Counted from the first letter of the stretch, positions 1 to 8,662 are shown. The stretch is 64,000 nt of DNA from Mycobacterium malmoense (GCF_019645855.1 NZ_CP080999.1:2604001-2668000); one strand, 5' to 3'. Notes: generated by a model not told the origin, from the letters alone. Translations and numbers: made by a program.

Positions 1-692
1 GGATGCACCGCTTCGGACGGGCTGCCGGTCTGCGCCGACGGCAGCAATTGGGGATGGGTCTGGGGAACGTGGTAGCCCTCCATGAACGCCGCCGTCGCCA
101 GCTTCCAGTTCACCGGCAGCCGGCACGACCGCCACCACTCGACACGCAGCGACTCCACCTGCCACGCATCGTAAATCGACGCGAACGGCTCGAGGCATTC
201 GCGCAACGCGGGCGCCGCGTCGTCGAGGTTGATCCACGCGCATCCGCCCCAGAGCTCGCACCTGACCGAGACCAGTTGCAGATCCTCCGGGCGCAGGTTC
301 TCCTCGGCGAACGCCTCGGGACGCAGCACGAACGTGTTGCGCCCGTCGATGCCCCAGCACCAGCCGTGGAATGGGCAGACGAAGGACCGTCGAGACCCGT
401 TGCCCTCCACCAGCTTTACCCCGCGATGCCGGCACGCGTTGTGGTAGGCCCGCACGTTGCGGCCGTCGACCCGCACCACGATGATCGACTCGTCGAGAAT
501 CTCATACTCCACGAAGTCACCGGGCTTGGGGATCTCCTCGAGGCGACACGCCATCTGCCACACGCGTGGCCAGAACATCTCCGCCTCCAGCGCGTAGAAC
601 TCCGGATCGTAGTACCGCTGCTTGGGAATCCGGTCGGGGATCTGGACCGCCCATGGCACCGGCAGCGGCGTCCAGTTCACATCGATGCTCAC
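1..692 (-). CDS. Rieske non-heme iron oxygenase, alpha subunit (3' end outside window)
   Basis: The gene runs leftward off the window edge, so only about 230 N-terminal residues are visible. They contain a full Rieske [2Fe-2S] motif: C87-x-H89 and C106-x2-H109, in NACRHRG...CPFHGW. This is typical of ring-hydroxylating or demethylating oxygenase alpha subunits. The catalytic iron-binding domain lies outside the window. I chose the GTG at 692 because a GAGGAA ribosome site precedes it and the protein then begins SIDVNWTPLP. It starts 18 bp after the acyl-CoA ligase stop, so it is probably the last gene of a seven-gene minus-strand operon. The substrate is unknown; an aromatic or alicyclic acid fits the neighbouring CoA-ester genes. 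Confidence 0.88.
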   Translation of the reverse strand, partial: MSIDVNWTPLPVPWAVQIPDRIPKQRYYDPEFYALEAEMFWPRVWQMACRLEEIPKPGDFVEYEILDESIIVVRVDGRNVRAYHNACRHRGVKLVEGNGSRRSFVCPFHGWCWGIDGRNTFVLRPEAFAEENLRPEDLQLVSVRCELWGGCAWINLDDAAPALRECLEPFASIYDAWQVESLRVEWWRSCRLPVNWKLATAAFMEGYHVPQTHPQLLPSAQTGSPSEAVH

Positions 693-710
693 CAAATTCT
701 TTTCCTCGTT

Positions 711-2252
711 TCACACGATTCGCGACGCCCGCCCCTGCCAGTAGCGTTCGCGAATGCGCCTCTTGTAGAGCTTTCCGTTGGGATCGCGGGGCAGCTCCGG
801 GTCGAATTCGATGGTGCGCGGGCACTTGTAGCCGGCCAGGCGAGTTCGGCAGTATTCGATGAGCTCGGCTTCGAGCGCGGGCCCGGGCGCGACGCCATCG
901 GCCGGTTGCACGACGGCCTTGACCTCCTCGCCGAACTCCTCGTTGGGTACGCCGAACACCGCCGCGTCGACCAGCTTGGGATGCATGACCAACACGTTCT
1001 CCACCTCCTGCGGGTAGATGTTCACCCCGCCGGAGACGATCGTGAACGTCGACCGGTCGGTCAGGTACAGGTAGCCGTCCTCGTCGACGTAACCCATGTC
1101 GCCCAAGGACCGCCAGCCGCGGTCGTTGCACACCGACGCGGTCTTGGCGGGGTCCTTGAAGTACTCGAAATCGGGTCCACCTTCGAAGTAAAGTTCCCCG
1201 GGCTGCCCGACGGGAAGCTCCCGCCCGTCGTCGCCGACCACGTGCACGCGCGACATCGGTTTACCCACCGAGCCGGCATGGGCGAGCCACTCCTCGGGCC
1301 CGATCGTGGTACCCGCGAATCCCTCGGTGCCCCCGTAATATTCGTGGATGATGGGTCCGAACCAATCCATCATCCGGTGCTTGACATCCACCGGGCAGGG
1401 CGCCGCCGCGTGAATCACGCACCTCAGGCTCGACACGTCATACTTGTGCCGGACCGCCTCGGGCAGCTTGAGCATCCGCACGAACATCGTCGGCACGAAT
1501 TGGGCGTGGGTGACGCGGTGGGTCTCGATGAGCCGAAGGACGGCCTCGGCGTCGAACTTGCGCATGAGGATCGAGGCGGCACCGACGCGGTGCACCGCCA
1601 TGGTGTAGTTCACCCCGGCGGCGTGGTAGAGCGGCGCGGGGGAGAGGTACACGCTGGACGGGCTCATCCCGTATTTGTGGATCAGCGCCATCTCCAACAC
1701 CGCCTGCGCCCAGGATCCGTTGCCGTCGGACGGAAGTGGCCTGCGGACGGCCTTGGGCCGCCCCGTGGTGCCGGACGAGTAGAGCATCTCCGATCCGTCC
1801 GACAGCGGCGCCGCCTCGCCGGCTGCAGCCAGGGCATCCTCGTAGGCGCACCAGCCGGGCAGCTTGCCCCCGACGGCCATGTGCACCTCGACGCCCGTGT
1901 TGGCACGGCGGACGTGGGCGGCGAGGGTGGCCCCGGAAGCCTCTGAGGCGTCGACAAACACCGCCTTCGCGCCGGAGTCGTCGATCACGTAGGCGACCTC
2001 GCCGGGGGTGAAGTGGGTGTTGACGGCGGTGTAGTAGAGCCCAGAAAGCTGGCAGCCCCAGGCGATTTCGAAGAACTCGGGCCGATTCGGCAACACCAGC
2101 GCCACGCCGTTGCCGCGGCGTAGGCCGGCACCGTGCAGGACGGCGGCGACCCGTCGGCTTCTCGCGTAGAGTTCGCCGAACGAGACTGTGCCGTCGTCGA
2201 TTATCAGGGCCGGCGACTCCGCGGCCGTGATCGCGTGGTCGGCGATGTTCAC
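711..2252 (-). CDS. Acyl-CoA synthetase (AMP-binding, FadD-like)
   Basis: A 513-residue adenylate-forming enzyme that would activate a carboxylic acid to its CoA thioester using ATP. The P-loop YSSGTTGRPK, the motif YYGGTEG, the conserved segment around RSLGDMGYVDEDGYLYLTDR and the C-terminal lysine region PRDPNGKLYKRRIRERYW are all visible, so the enzyme looks complete. The open frame extends further upstream, but that part lies antisense-in-frame inside the hydratase gene. I therefore chose the GTG at 2252, 8 bp after the hydratase stop. It probably provides the entry step for the substrate handled by the downstream Rieske oxygenase and upstream hydratase. The substrate cannot be read from sequence. 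Confidence 0.9.
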   Translation of the reverse strand: MNIADHAITAAESPALIIDDGTVSFGELYARSRRVAAVLHGAGLRRGNGVALVLPNRPEFFEIAWGCQLSGLYYTAVNTHFTPGEVAYVIDDSGAKAVFVDASEASGATLAAHVRRANTGVEVHMAVGGKLPGWCAYEDALAAAGEAAPLSDGSEMLYSSGTTGRPKAVRRPLPSDGNGSWAQAVLEMALIHKYGMSPSSVYLSPAPLYHAAGVNYTMAVHRVGAASILMRKFDAEAVLRLIETHRVTHAQFVPTMFVRMLKLPEAVRHKYDVSSLRCVIHAAAPCPVDVKHRMMDWFGPIIHEYYGGTEGFAGTTIGPEEWLAHAGSVGKPMSRVHVVGDDGRELPVGQPGELYFEGGPDFEYFKDPAKTASVCNDRGWRSLGDMGYVDEDGYLYLTDRSTFTIVSGGVNIYPQEVENVLVMHPKLVDAAVFGVPNEEFGEEVKAVVQPADGVAPGPALEAELIEYCRTRLAGYKCPRTIEFDPELPRDPNGKLYKRRIRERYWQGRASRIV

Positions 2253-2260
2253 CGGCGAAC

Positions 2261-3133
2261 CTAAGTGGTTGCGGCGCCGTCGGTGGAGGAGGCGGCCGCG
2301 GCCTGGCGCCGGGCTTGCTCGGACGGCAGCACCTTGTCCTTGAACACCTGCTGGATCAGCTGCTGCACGTCCTTGCTGATCGACGCGAGCGCGACGAGGT
2401 CGTTGGAGCTCTGCCAGTGCACCCGCATGCCCATCAGCTCCCAGGCCCGCTTGAGGTTGGCCTTGGTGGCCAGCAGCGTGGTCATCGGCGCCTGGGCGAT
2501 ATGCCGGGCGATGGCGTCGGCCCGCGCTTCCAGCTGATCGCGCGGAACCACCTCGTTGACCAGGCCGACCTCCAGCGCCTTCTTGGCGTCGATGACCTCG
2601 GCGAGATACAGGTAATACGCGGCGCGGCGCCAGTTCATGAAAACCCATGGCTCGATCGAACATTCACCCGAGGGCATGCCGAAGCCCTGCAGCGGCGGGT
2701 AGGAGAAGTAGGCGTCCTCGGCGGCGATGACGATGTCGGTGGTCAGCCCGTAGTGGGTGCCCCCGCCGACGCAATAGCCGTGCACGGCCGCGATGGTGGG
2801 CTTGGAGAACTCCCACAGGTTCAGGATCGGCTTGACGAACAGGTCGGTCTGCGGCTTCCAGGGAGAGCCCATGACCTTTGCGCCCTCGACGAAGGCTGGG
2901 TAGTCGACCGCGTTGTTGCCGATGGCGTGCCCCGAGCAGAAGCCTTTGCCGTTGGCCTTGAGGATCAGCACCTTGATGTCGTAGTCGCGGTCCGCGTCCA
3001 GCAGCGCCGCGTCGACCTCTTCGGCCAGCTTCTGGTCTTGTGCGTTGGCCTTTTCGGGCCAGTTGAGCGTGACCTTCGCGATCGGCCCCTCTTTTTGGTA
3101 GACGATTCTCTCGCGGGTCTCGTTGAGGTCCAT
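2261..3133 (-). CDS. Enoyl-CoA hydratase/isomerase family protein
   Basis: A 290-residue crotonase-fold protein. The two oxyanion-hole segments are visible (GKGFCSGHAIG near residue 70 and GYCVGGGTHYGL near 125), followed by the FGMPSGECS segment with a candidate catalytic glutamate. The insertion between the two segments, including KPQTDLFVKPILNLWEF, is longer than in simple EchA hydratases, so the reaction could be hydration, isomerisation or C-C hydrolysis. The C-terminus is an Ala/Ser-rich tail. It starts at ATG 3133, 20 bp after the lipoyl gene, in the same operon. Family assignment is firm; the substrate is not known. Confidence 0.88.
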   Translation of the reverse strand: MDLNETRERIVYQKEGPIAKVTLNWPEKANAQDQKLAEEVDAALLDADRDYDIKVLILKANGKGFCSGHAIGNNAVDYPAFVEGAKVMGSPWKPQTDLFVKPILNLWEFSKPTIAAVHGYCVGGGTHYGLTTDIVIAAEDAYFSYPPLQGFGMPSGECSIEPWVFMNWRRAAYYLYLAEVIDAKKALEVGLVNEVVPRDQLEARADAIARHIAQAPMTTLLATKANLKRAWELMGMRVHWQSSNDLVALASISKDVQQLIQQVFKDKVLPSEQARRQAAAASSTDGAATT

Positions 3134-3153
3134 ACGTGCTCACCTTTCCTAGT

Positions 3154-3390
3154 TCAAGAAGTGATGACGCCGATTTCGGCGCCGATGTCGTAGGTGATCC
3201 CGACCCGGCCCGTCCAGTGCACAGTGCCCGACGCCCCGGCTTCGATTTCCTGTTCGGCCTTCTCCGTGGCGATCACGTAGATCGGCGTGCCCGCCTCGAC
3301 GTGCGCGCCGGCGTCGACGAGCAGGCCGGTAAGCTCGGCTTCCGAGACCGCCACCGATACCCGAGGAATGCGAATAACGAAGTCAGCCAT
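3154..3390 (-). CDS. Stand-alone lipoyl/biotinyl-attachment domain
   Basis: A 78-residue protein consisting only of a lipoyl domain, with the modification lysine in the ATEKAEQEIEA hairpin (residues about 42-52). In 2-oxoacid dehydrogenases this swinging domain is normally fused to an acyltransferase (E2). Here no acyltransferase domain is present in the protein or its neighbours. Its ATG overlaps the end of the E1 beta gene by 8 bp, so the two are translationally coupled. It would carry the acyl or aldehyde group from the E1 heterotetramer encoded just upstream. The final acceptor (CoA via a distant E2, or something else) is not visible. Confidence 0.85.
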   Translation of the reverse strand: MADFVIRIPRVSVAVSEAELTGLLVDAGAHVEAGTPIYVIATEKAEQEIEAGASGTVHWTGRVGITYDIGAEIGVITS

Positions 3391-4360
3391 GCGCTTTGGC
3401 CTTGTCGAGAGTGCGCTGGGCGGCCGCGACGATCCGCCCCGGCGAGGGGTACACCTGCGCCTCGAGTTCCGCCGCGGCCGGGCTGGGCACGAACCTGGCG
3501 CCCACCCGCTCGATAGGCGCGGCCAGCTCCCCGAACAACTCCGATTGCAGGATCGCGGCGATCTCGGCTCCCGGACCGGCGAATTGCACCGCGTCGTGCA
3601 CGATCACCACTTTTCGTGTGCGCCGGGCGGATTCGACGAGGGTCTCGACGTCGAGTGGCACCAGGGTGCGCAGGTCGACGACCTCCGCGCTCACCCCCTG
3701 TTCGGCCAGGGTGGCCGCCGCGGCGAGTGCGTCGTGCACGCTGCGCCCGTAGCCGATCAGTGTCACGTCGGTGCCCGCGCGCTTGATATCGGCCTGCCCC
3801 AACGGGATCGAGAAGCCGGGTTCGACGGGGACGGGCCCCTTCTTACCTTGCAGCCGGATGGTCTCGATGAACAGGCAGGGATCCTCGTCGAAGATCGCCG
3901 CCGTCAGTAGGCCTTTGCCGTCACGCGGGGTGGCGGGCACGATCACCTTCATCCCGGGAATGTGCATGAACCACGCCTCCAGGCTCTGCGAGTGCGTGGC
4001 TCCGGTGGCCAACCCGGCGTACACCTGGGTGCGGACGGTGATCGGCGCCGCCGTCCGCCCCGCGGTCATGAACCGCAGCTTGGCGGCGTTGTTGATCAAC
4101 TGGTCGGCGGCGATGCCGATGAAATCCATGATCATGATCTCGGCGACCGGCAGCATCCCGTCGATCGCGGCACCGATCGCCGCCCCGAGGATCGCGGCCT
4201 CCGAGATGGGCGTGTCCAGCACCCGGTCGTGGCCGTACTTCGTCGACAATCCGGCGGTCGGGCCGGAGGCGCCGGGATCGGCGATGTCCTCACCCAGCAG
4301 GAACACCCGGTCGTCGGCGGCGAGCGCCTCGTCGAGCGCGAGGTTCAGCGCCTCGCGCAT
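3383..4360 (-). CDS. 2-oxoacid dehydrogenase E1 component, beta subunit
   Basis: A 325-residue transketolase-like beta subunit. The N-terminus MREALNLALDEALAADDRVF, the DTPISEAAILGAAIGAA segment, the ATGATHSQSLEAWFMHIPG loop and a C-terminal VVDLRTLVPLD transketolase domain are all standard for acetoin/branched-chain-type E1 beta proteins. Three ATGs lie close together. I chose 4360 because AAGGAG precedes it by 6 nt. It follows the alpha subunit with about a 20-bp gap and overlaps the lipoyl gene. With E1 alpha it should form a TPP-dependent alpha2-beta2 complex that decarboxylates a 2-oxoacid or cleaves a ketol. Confidence 0.92.
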   Translation of the reverse strand: MREALNLALDEALAADDRVFLLGEDIADPGASGPTAGLSTKYGHDRVLDTPISEAAILGAAIGAAIDGMLPVAEIMIMDFIGIAADQLINNAAKLRFMTAGRTAAPITVRTQVYAGLATGATHSQSLEAWFMHIPGMKVIVPATPRDGKGLLTAAIFDEDPCLFIETIRLQGKKGPVPVEPGFSIPLGQADIKRAGTDVTLIGYGRSVHDALAAAATLAEQGVSAEVVDLRTLVPLDVETLVESARRTRKVVIVHDAVQFAGPGAEIAAILQSELFGELAAPIERVGARFVPSPAAAELEAQVYPSPGRIVAAAQRTLDKAKAHG

Positions 4361-4382
4361 CGTCATCTCCTTTTCCCGCATG

Positions 4383-5372
4383 TCACACCGGGAACTTGAT
4401 CGGGGTGGCGTACACGTCGCGGTCGAGTTCGTCGATCGACGGGGCATCCGCGCCCATGACCGCGTGCAAGGTCGTTTCCACCGCCGCCAGGGCCTCGCCG
4501 TCGATGCGGTCGAGCTCGTCGGGACCGCAGACGCCGGCTTCGGCGAGGCGGTCACGGAACCGCGGCACCGGGTCGGCCGCCATGGCCGCCGCCAGTTGAT
4601 CCTTGGGGATGTACGGCATCCGGTCACCGAAGTAGTGGCCGCGGAAGCGGAAGGTCACGCACTCGATGAGGGTCGGGCCCTCGCCGCGACGGGCCCGCCG
4701 CAGGGCTTCGTCGAGCGCCGCCTTGACCGCCAGCGGGTCGTTGCCGTCGACGCGCACGCCCGGCATGCCGTAACCGGACGCCCGGTCGGCGACGTGCTCG
4801 AGTTTCATGGTCTCCGACGTCGGCGTCATCTCGGCGAAGAGATTGTTCTGGCAGACGAACACCAGCGGCAGGTCCCACAGCGCGGCCATGTTGGCCGCCT
4901 CGTGGAAGGAGCCGGTGTTGGTCGCGCCGTCGCCGAAGCTGACCACCGTAACGCGGTCGAGCCCTTTGTGTTTGGCGGCCAACGCCAGACCGACGGCCAC
5001 CGGCGGTCCGGCCCCGACGATCCCGGTCGACAGCATGACACCCTTACCGGGGTTGGCGATGTGCATGGTGCCGCCCTTGCCGCGGCAGGCCCCGACGGTG
5101 CGGCCCAGCATCTCGCCGTAGATCTCCTCGAGCGGAGCTCCCTTGCCGATGAGATCGTGCAGTCCGCGGTAGGTCGTCACCAGCTGGTCGTCGGGCCGCA
5201 GCGTCACCCCCATCGCGGCGGCGATGGCCTCCTGGCCGCGCGACGGCCAGTACACGCACATGAACTCGCCGGTGCCGATGCCCGTGAACAGCCGGTCGTC
5301 GGCCGCCTTCATCAGGGCCATCAGTTCGTAGAGGCGACGCTCGACGCCCGCCGTAGAGGGGCCGTCGCTCAC
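4383..5372 (-). CDS. 2-oxoacid dehydrogenase E1 component, alpha subunit
   Basis: A 329-residue TPP-binding alpha subunit. The thiamine pyrophosphate motif runs FGDGATNTGSFHEAANMA to CQNN, around residues 160-190, and the phosphorylation-loop-like region RFRGHYFGDR is present. I chose the GTG at 5372, preceded by GGAGGA with 5-nt spacing; a longer frame would run into the SDR gene. It pairs with E1 beta immediately downstream. Acetoin or branched-chain oxoacid dehydrogenase E1 proteins are the closest type, but the missing E2/E3 genes leave the reaction open. Confidence 0.92.
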   Translation of the reverse strand: MSDGPSTAGVERRLYELMALMKAADDRLFTGIGTGEFMCVYWPSRGQEAIAAAMGVTLRPDDQLVTTYRGLHDLIGKGAPLEEIYGEMLGRTVGACRGKGGTMHIANPGKGVMLSTGIVGAGPPVAVGLALAAKHKGLDRVTVVSFGDGATNTGSFHEAANMAALWDLPLVFVCQNNLFAEMTPTSETMKLEHVADRASGYGMPGVRVDGNDPLAVKAALDEALRRARRGEGPTLIECVTFRFRGHYFGDRMPYIPKDQLAAAMAADPVPRFRDRLAEAGVCGPDELDRIDGEALAAVETTLHAVMGADAPSIDELDRDVYATPIKFPV

Positions 5373-5421
5373 GGAGTTCCTCCAGTTCCGTTGCCGCTCA
5401 GGGTGATTCGTGCCACCGCTG

Positions 5422-6294
5422 TCACGCGCCCGACCAGGGCTTGACCTTGAGGAACCCGCCGCCGTCGACACGGAGCTGCTGACCGGTGATGTAGCGCGCC
5501 GCGTCGGACGCCAGGAACAACACGGCCTCGCTGATGTCCTCGGGTTCGACGTAGGGGATGGGCATCGCCTGGACTACCGGGAAAACCGGTTCGGCGTCCT
5601 CGCGGGTCGGGTTTTTCAGGTCGGGCCGGAATGCGCGGTACATCGGTGCGCTGTGCAGCATGTCGGTGTTGACGTTCGTCGGGTGCACCGCGTTCATCCG
5701 GATGGAGAACGGGGCCAGCGCCAAGGCAAAGTCGTTGACGTAATGCGCGGCAGCGAGTTTCGCGAACGCGTAGCCGGCCCCGCCCGGGCCGCCGACCCCA
5801 CTCTCAGCGCCGGAGGCGCTCAGAGACGACATGAATGCGGCGTTGGACCCGATCACGATGATCGACGCGCCGGCGTGCAGATGCTTGAGGCTCGTGTGTA
5901 CCAGGTTGAGGACGCCGATCAGGTCGACGTCGACGGCGTCGGCGAACGCCTGGGGCGGCAGCCCCGCGGTGAGCGGGCAAATGCCGGCGTTGGCGACCAC
6001 AATGTCGAGATGGTCGAACTCGGCCACGCCCCGATCGACCGCCGCGGCCAAGGCCGCCCGGTCGCGAACGTCGGCGATCGCGGTGAACGCGCGCTGCCCC
6101 TCCTTCTCGACCAGCCGCGCCGTCTCGTCGAGATCCTCCGGCCGCGCCAGCGGGTACTCATTGGTTTCGATATCCGCGCAGAGGTCCACCGCGATGATGT
6201 CGGCGCCTTCGGCCGCCAGCAGCCGCGCATGAGACCGTCCCTGACCGCGTGCGGCCCCGCTGACCACGGCCACCTTGCCCGTCACCCTGCCCAT
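5422..6294 (-). CDS. Mycofactocin-coupled SDR family oxidoreductase
   Basis: A 290-residue short-chain dehydrogenase. It has the nucleotide motif SGAARGQGRSHARLLAAEGA near residue 12, NAGICP, and a YAFAK active-site pair. The sequence GAARGQGRSHA followed by a long insert after the second strand (CADIETNEYPLARPEDLDET) is the signature of the mycofactocin-associated SDR subfamily, in which NAD(H) is bound without easy exchange and electrons go to mycofactocin. I started at ATG 6294, preceded by GAAGGA. It is the first gene of the minus-strand operon, 49 bp before E1 alpha, and would oxidise an alcohol intermediate. Confidence 0.9.
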   Translation of the reverse strand: MGRVTGKVAVVSGAARGQGRSHARLLAAEGADIIAVDLCADIETNEYPLARPEDLDETARLVEKEGQRAFTAIADVRDRAALAAAVDRGVAEFDHLDIVVANAGICPLTAGLPPQAFADAVDVDLIGVLNLVHTSLKHLHAGASIIVIGSNAAFMSSLSASGAESGVGGPGGAGYAFAKLAAAHYVNDFALALAPFSIRMNAVHPTNVNTDMLHSAPMYRAFRPDLKNPTREDAEPVFPVVQAMPIPYVEPEDISEAVLFLASDAARYITGQQLRVDGGGFLKVKPWSGA

Positions 6295-6617
6295 CGCGCG
6301 TCCTTCGTCGCAGCGCCTACACCAGCGACCCACGTTGGGGCCCAATGTCGTTCGTTACCGCGGCCGCCGAGAGCGCGTCCGAAACGTTCACTGAGATGAA
6401 GGGACTGACGCGGGATCGTGCCCCCGAACGGTGGCCGCCGGCCGGCCCGCCGCGCCGTGACGCACCGCGCGTTCGCCGCATCGCGGGTCGGAATGGGACC
6501 AACGATCGGCTCCATCGCATCTCTTCCACGAAAGTGGCCGCAGCCGGGCTATCGATATCCCTTAGAGTAGCTAGAATACCTAAAATAGCAAGGAATGGCT
6601 GCGACGAGGGGATAGCG
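6295..6617. promoter_or_regulatory. Divergent promoter region between SDR operon and CoA-transferase
   Basis: No credible gene lies in these 323 bases between two divergently transcribed units. The right part (about 6555-6595) is unusually AT-rich for this genome and contains TAGAAT and TAAAAT-like hexamers that could be -10 elements for the rightward gene. No clear operator palindrome was found. The regulator of this cluster is not in the window. Confidence 0.4.
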
Positions 6618-7850
6618 ATGTCCGGCGTGCACGATGGCGTCCTCCACGGTGTGCGGGTTGTCGAATTGGCGTCGTGGACCTACGTACCGTCGGCCGGTGC
6701 CGCCCTGTCCGACTGGGGCGCCGACGTGATCAAGGTGGAAGGCGTCGCCTCGGGTGATCCCGGACGCGCGCTCGTCATCGGCGGTTTCACCCGCGAAGCG
6801 GCCCGCCCCGACGCCGACTTCATCCTCGAGTTGGGCAACCGCGGCAAGCGCAGCATCGCCCTCGACATCAAATCCGAACTGGGCCGCGAACTGTTCGGCC
6901 GGCTGTTGGCCAGTGCCGATGTGTTCCTGACCAATTGGCTGCCCGGCGCACTCGAGCGGGCCCGGCTGACGGTTGACGACATCCGCGCCTTCAACCCGAA
7001 GATCATCATCGCGCGCGGCACCGGGCTGGGGGTCCGGGGCCCGGACCGGGATCGCGGCGGCTTCGACGCCGCCACATATCTGGCGCGGGGCGGGGTCGCC
7101 TACACGCTCACGCCGTTTGGCAGCGAGACGCCCGCAGTCCAGGGCCCGGCATTCGGCGACCTGCAGGGTGGGGCCACGCTGGCCGGTGGTGTGTGCGCGG
7201 CGCTGTTCCACCGGGAACGGACCGGCGAACCGACGATCGTCGACTCCTCGCTGCTGGCCCAGGCGATGTGGGCCATCGCGCCCTCGATTTCGGCGGCCGA
7301 CTTCTTCGATATCGACGGCATTCCGGGCGCACCGCCCGGGTTGGCCATCAATCCGCTCGTCAACAGGTACAAGACCAAAGACGGCAGGTGGATTCAGCTG
7401 GTTTTCTTGCAACCCGACAAATTCTGGGCCGGCTTCTGCGAACGCATCGGCCTGCCGGAGTTGGCCACCGACGAACGATTTGTCCCGTCGAGCAACCTGA
7501 TCGCCAACGCGGCCGCGGCGACCGAGATCGTGGCGAATGCCTTTGCCGGCCATGACCTTGCGCATTGGCAAAAGGTGCTCGAAGACGAACCCGGGGTGTG
7601 GGGCGCCTTGGCGACGCCGCGGGAGACCCTCAACGACCCGCAGGTCGAACCCAACGGGTACGTCGTGACAAACGTCGACGACCACGGCGAGAAGTACCGG
7701 ATCGTCGCGGCCCCCGTGCAATTCGACGAAACCCCGCCGGCTCCCGCGCGCGCTCCGGAACACGGGCAGCACACCGAAGAAATTCTGCTCGAGCTCGGCG
7801 TCGACTGGGACGACATCGCGAGGGCGAAGGACCACCAAGCCATCCTGTGA
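6618..7850 (+). CDS. CoA-transferase family III (CaiB/BaiF)
   Basis: A 410-residue protein with normal family III order. It has an N-terminal Rossmann-like part (GVRVVELASWTYVPSAGAAL, SDWGADVIKVE), NRGKRSIALDIKSE, and a C-terminal part beginning near NRYKTKDGRWIQLVFLQPD. The usual catalytic aspartate would lie in the loop after the GNRGKRSIALD region, but I cannot assign it with certainty. It moves CoA between carboxylic acids. I chose ATG 6618 over upstream starts because of the GAGGGG site and the family N-terminus. It faces away from the SDR-E1-lipoyl-ligase operon and may start or recycle the CoA ester used there. Confidence 0.88.
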   Translation: MSGVHDGVLHGVRVVELASWTYVPSAGAALSDWGADVIKVEGVASGDPGRALVIGGFTREAARPDADFILELGNRGKRSIALDIKSELGRELFGRLLASADVFLTNWLPGALERARLTVDDIRAFNPKIIIARGTGLGVRGPDRDRGGFDAATYLARGGVAYTLTPFGSETPAVQGPAFGDLQGGATLAGGVCAALFHRERTGEPTIVDSSLLAQAMWAIAPSISAADFFDIDGIPGAPPGLAINPLVNRYKTKDGRWIQLVFLQPDKFWAGFCERIGLPELATDERFVPSSNLIANAAAATEIVANAFAGHDLAHWQKVLEDEPGVWGALATPRETLNDPQVEPNGYVVTNVDDHGEKYRIVAAPVQFDETPPAPARAPEHGQHTEEILLELGVDWDDIARAKDHQAIL

Positions 7851-7859
7851 GGCCGGACG

Positions 7860-8234
7860 TCAGCGGGCCGCCTCGGCCTTGCGGGCGGCGATCTTGGCGC
7901 GCACCGCATCCATGTCCAGCGATTTCACCTGGGTGATGAGGTTTTCCAGCACGACGGGTGGCATCGCGCCGGCTCTGCTGTAGACCAGCACGCCGTCACG
8001 AAAAGCCATGACGGTCGGAACCGAACGAATCCCCAGCGTGGCAGCTAGCTCGGGCTCGGCCTGGGTGTTGACCTTGGCATGCACGACGTCGGGGTGCGTC
8101 TGCGCCGATCGATGGTAGATCGGCGCGAAGGCCTGGCAGGGGCGGCAGTATCCAGCCCAAAAATCAACCAGCACAAGCGGGTTGCCGACGATGGTTGGTT
8201 TGAATGTCTCTTGCGTAAGGTTGATTGTGGTCAT
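7860..8234 (-). CDS. Thioredoxin-like protein
   Basis: A 124-residue thioredoxin fold. The active site is WAGYCRPC (C30, C33), with the cis-proline loop SVPTVMAF, so both redox cysteines and the cis-proline are present. The residues between the cysteines are RP instead of the usual GP, and a lysine/alanine-rich tail extends past the fold. It starts at ATG 8234 with GAAGGAAG upstream. It is divergent from a CstR-like regulator, and the shared promoter contains two copies of an ATACCC/GGGTAT inverted repeat. It probably acts as a cytoplasmic disulfide, persulfide or sulfenate reductase in that regulon. Confidence 0.92.
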   Translation of the reverse strand: MTTINLTQETFKPTIVGNPLVLVDFWAGYCRPCQAFAPIYHRSAQTHPDVVHAKVNTQAEPELAATLGIRSVPTVMAFRDGVLVYSRAGAMPPVVLENLITQVKSLDMDAVRAKIAARKAEAAR

Positions 8235-8272
8235 GTTGCTTCCTTCGACTCGGCCTATACACGTGACAACTA

Positions 8273-8288
8273 ATACCCGCCGGGGTAT
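8273..8288. promoter_or_regulatory. Operator 1, inverted repeat ATACCC-N4-GGGTAT
   Basis: A perfect 6-4-6 inverted repeat lies between the thioredoxin and the CstR-like gene. CsoR/CstR-family repressors bind G-tract palindromes of this kind. The same repeat recurs at 9117-9132, so it is very likely the binding site of the adjacent repressor. Confidence 0.75.
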
Positions 8289-8307
8289 ATTCCAATTATG
8301 TTGACTG

Positions 8308-8323
8308 ATACCCCCGCGGGTAC
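8308..8323. promoter_or_regulatory. Operator 2, near-perfect ATACCC-N4-GGGTAC
   Basis: This second copy begins 35 bp after the start of operator 1. Only the outermost base pair is mismatched. It lies about 34 bp upstream of the repressor start codon, a position suited to autoregulation. Confidence 0.65.
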
Positions 8324-8356
8324 TCTGTCGGATATCACAACGAGACGGAGGATCCA

Positions 8357-8626
8357 GTGATTGGTGATCAAGACAGCATCGCCGCGGTGCTGAACCGGCT
8401 GCGCCGCGCCCAGGGACAGCTTGCGGGAGTGATTTCGATGATCGAGCAGGGCCGCGACTGCAAGGAGGTCGTCACCCAGCTCGCCGCGGTCTCGCGCGCC
8501 CTCGACCGTGCCGGGTTCAAGATCGTGGCGACCGGACTGAAGGAATGTGTTACGGGTAAAACGGCGGACGGTGCCGCACCGCTGAGCGAAGCCGAGCTGG
8601 AGAAGCTGTTCCTGGCGCTCGCCTGA
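8357..8626 (+). CDS. CsoR/FrmR-family repressor, CstR-like (persulfide sensor type)
   Basis: An 89-residue all-helical DUF156 repressor. The conserved stretch RAQGQLAGVISMIEQGRDCK contains C35, and LKECV contains C64. In copper-sensing CsoR a histidine lies four residues before the second cysteine; here that position (60) is glycine. The two-cysteine, no-histidine pattern matches CstR, which senses sulfane sulfur through a di-/tri-sulfide. The GTG at 8357 is preceded by GGAGGA. It heads a plus-strand group with the DUF302 and AhpD-like genes and probably represses these and the divergent thioredoxin. The sensing role is inferred from residues and context. Confidence 0.85.
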   Translation: MIGDQDSIAAVLNRLRRAQGQLAGVISMIEQGRDCKEVVTQLAAVSRALDRAGFKIVATGLKECVTGKTADGAAPLSEAELEKLFLALA

Positions 8627-8662
8627 CCGGGCAAAACAAGATCTGATTAGGAGGGACTCGTC

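Noticed and set aside
3..1946. A 647-codon plus-strand open frame across the first 2 kb
   Set aside because: It is the antisense shadow of the Rieske and acyl-CoA ligase genes. It has the Arg/His/Val-rich composition of reverse-frame translation and no family motif.
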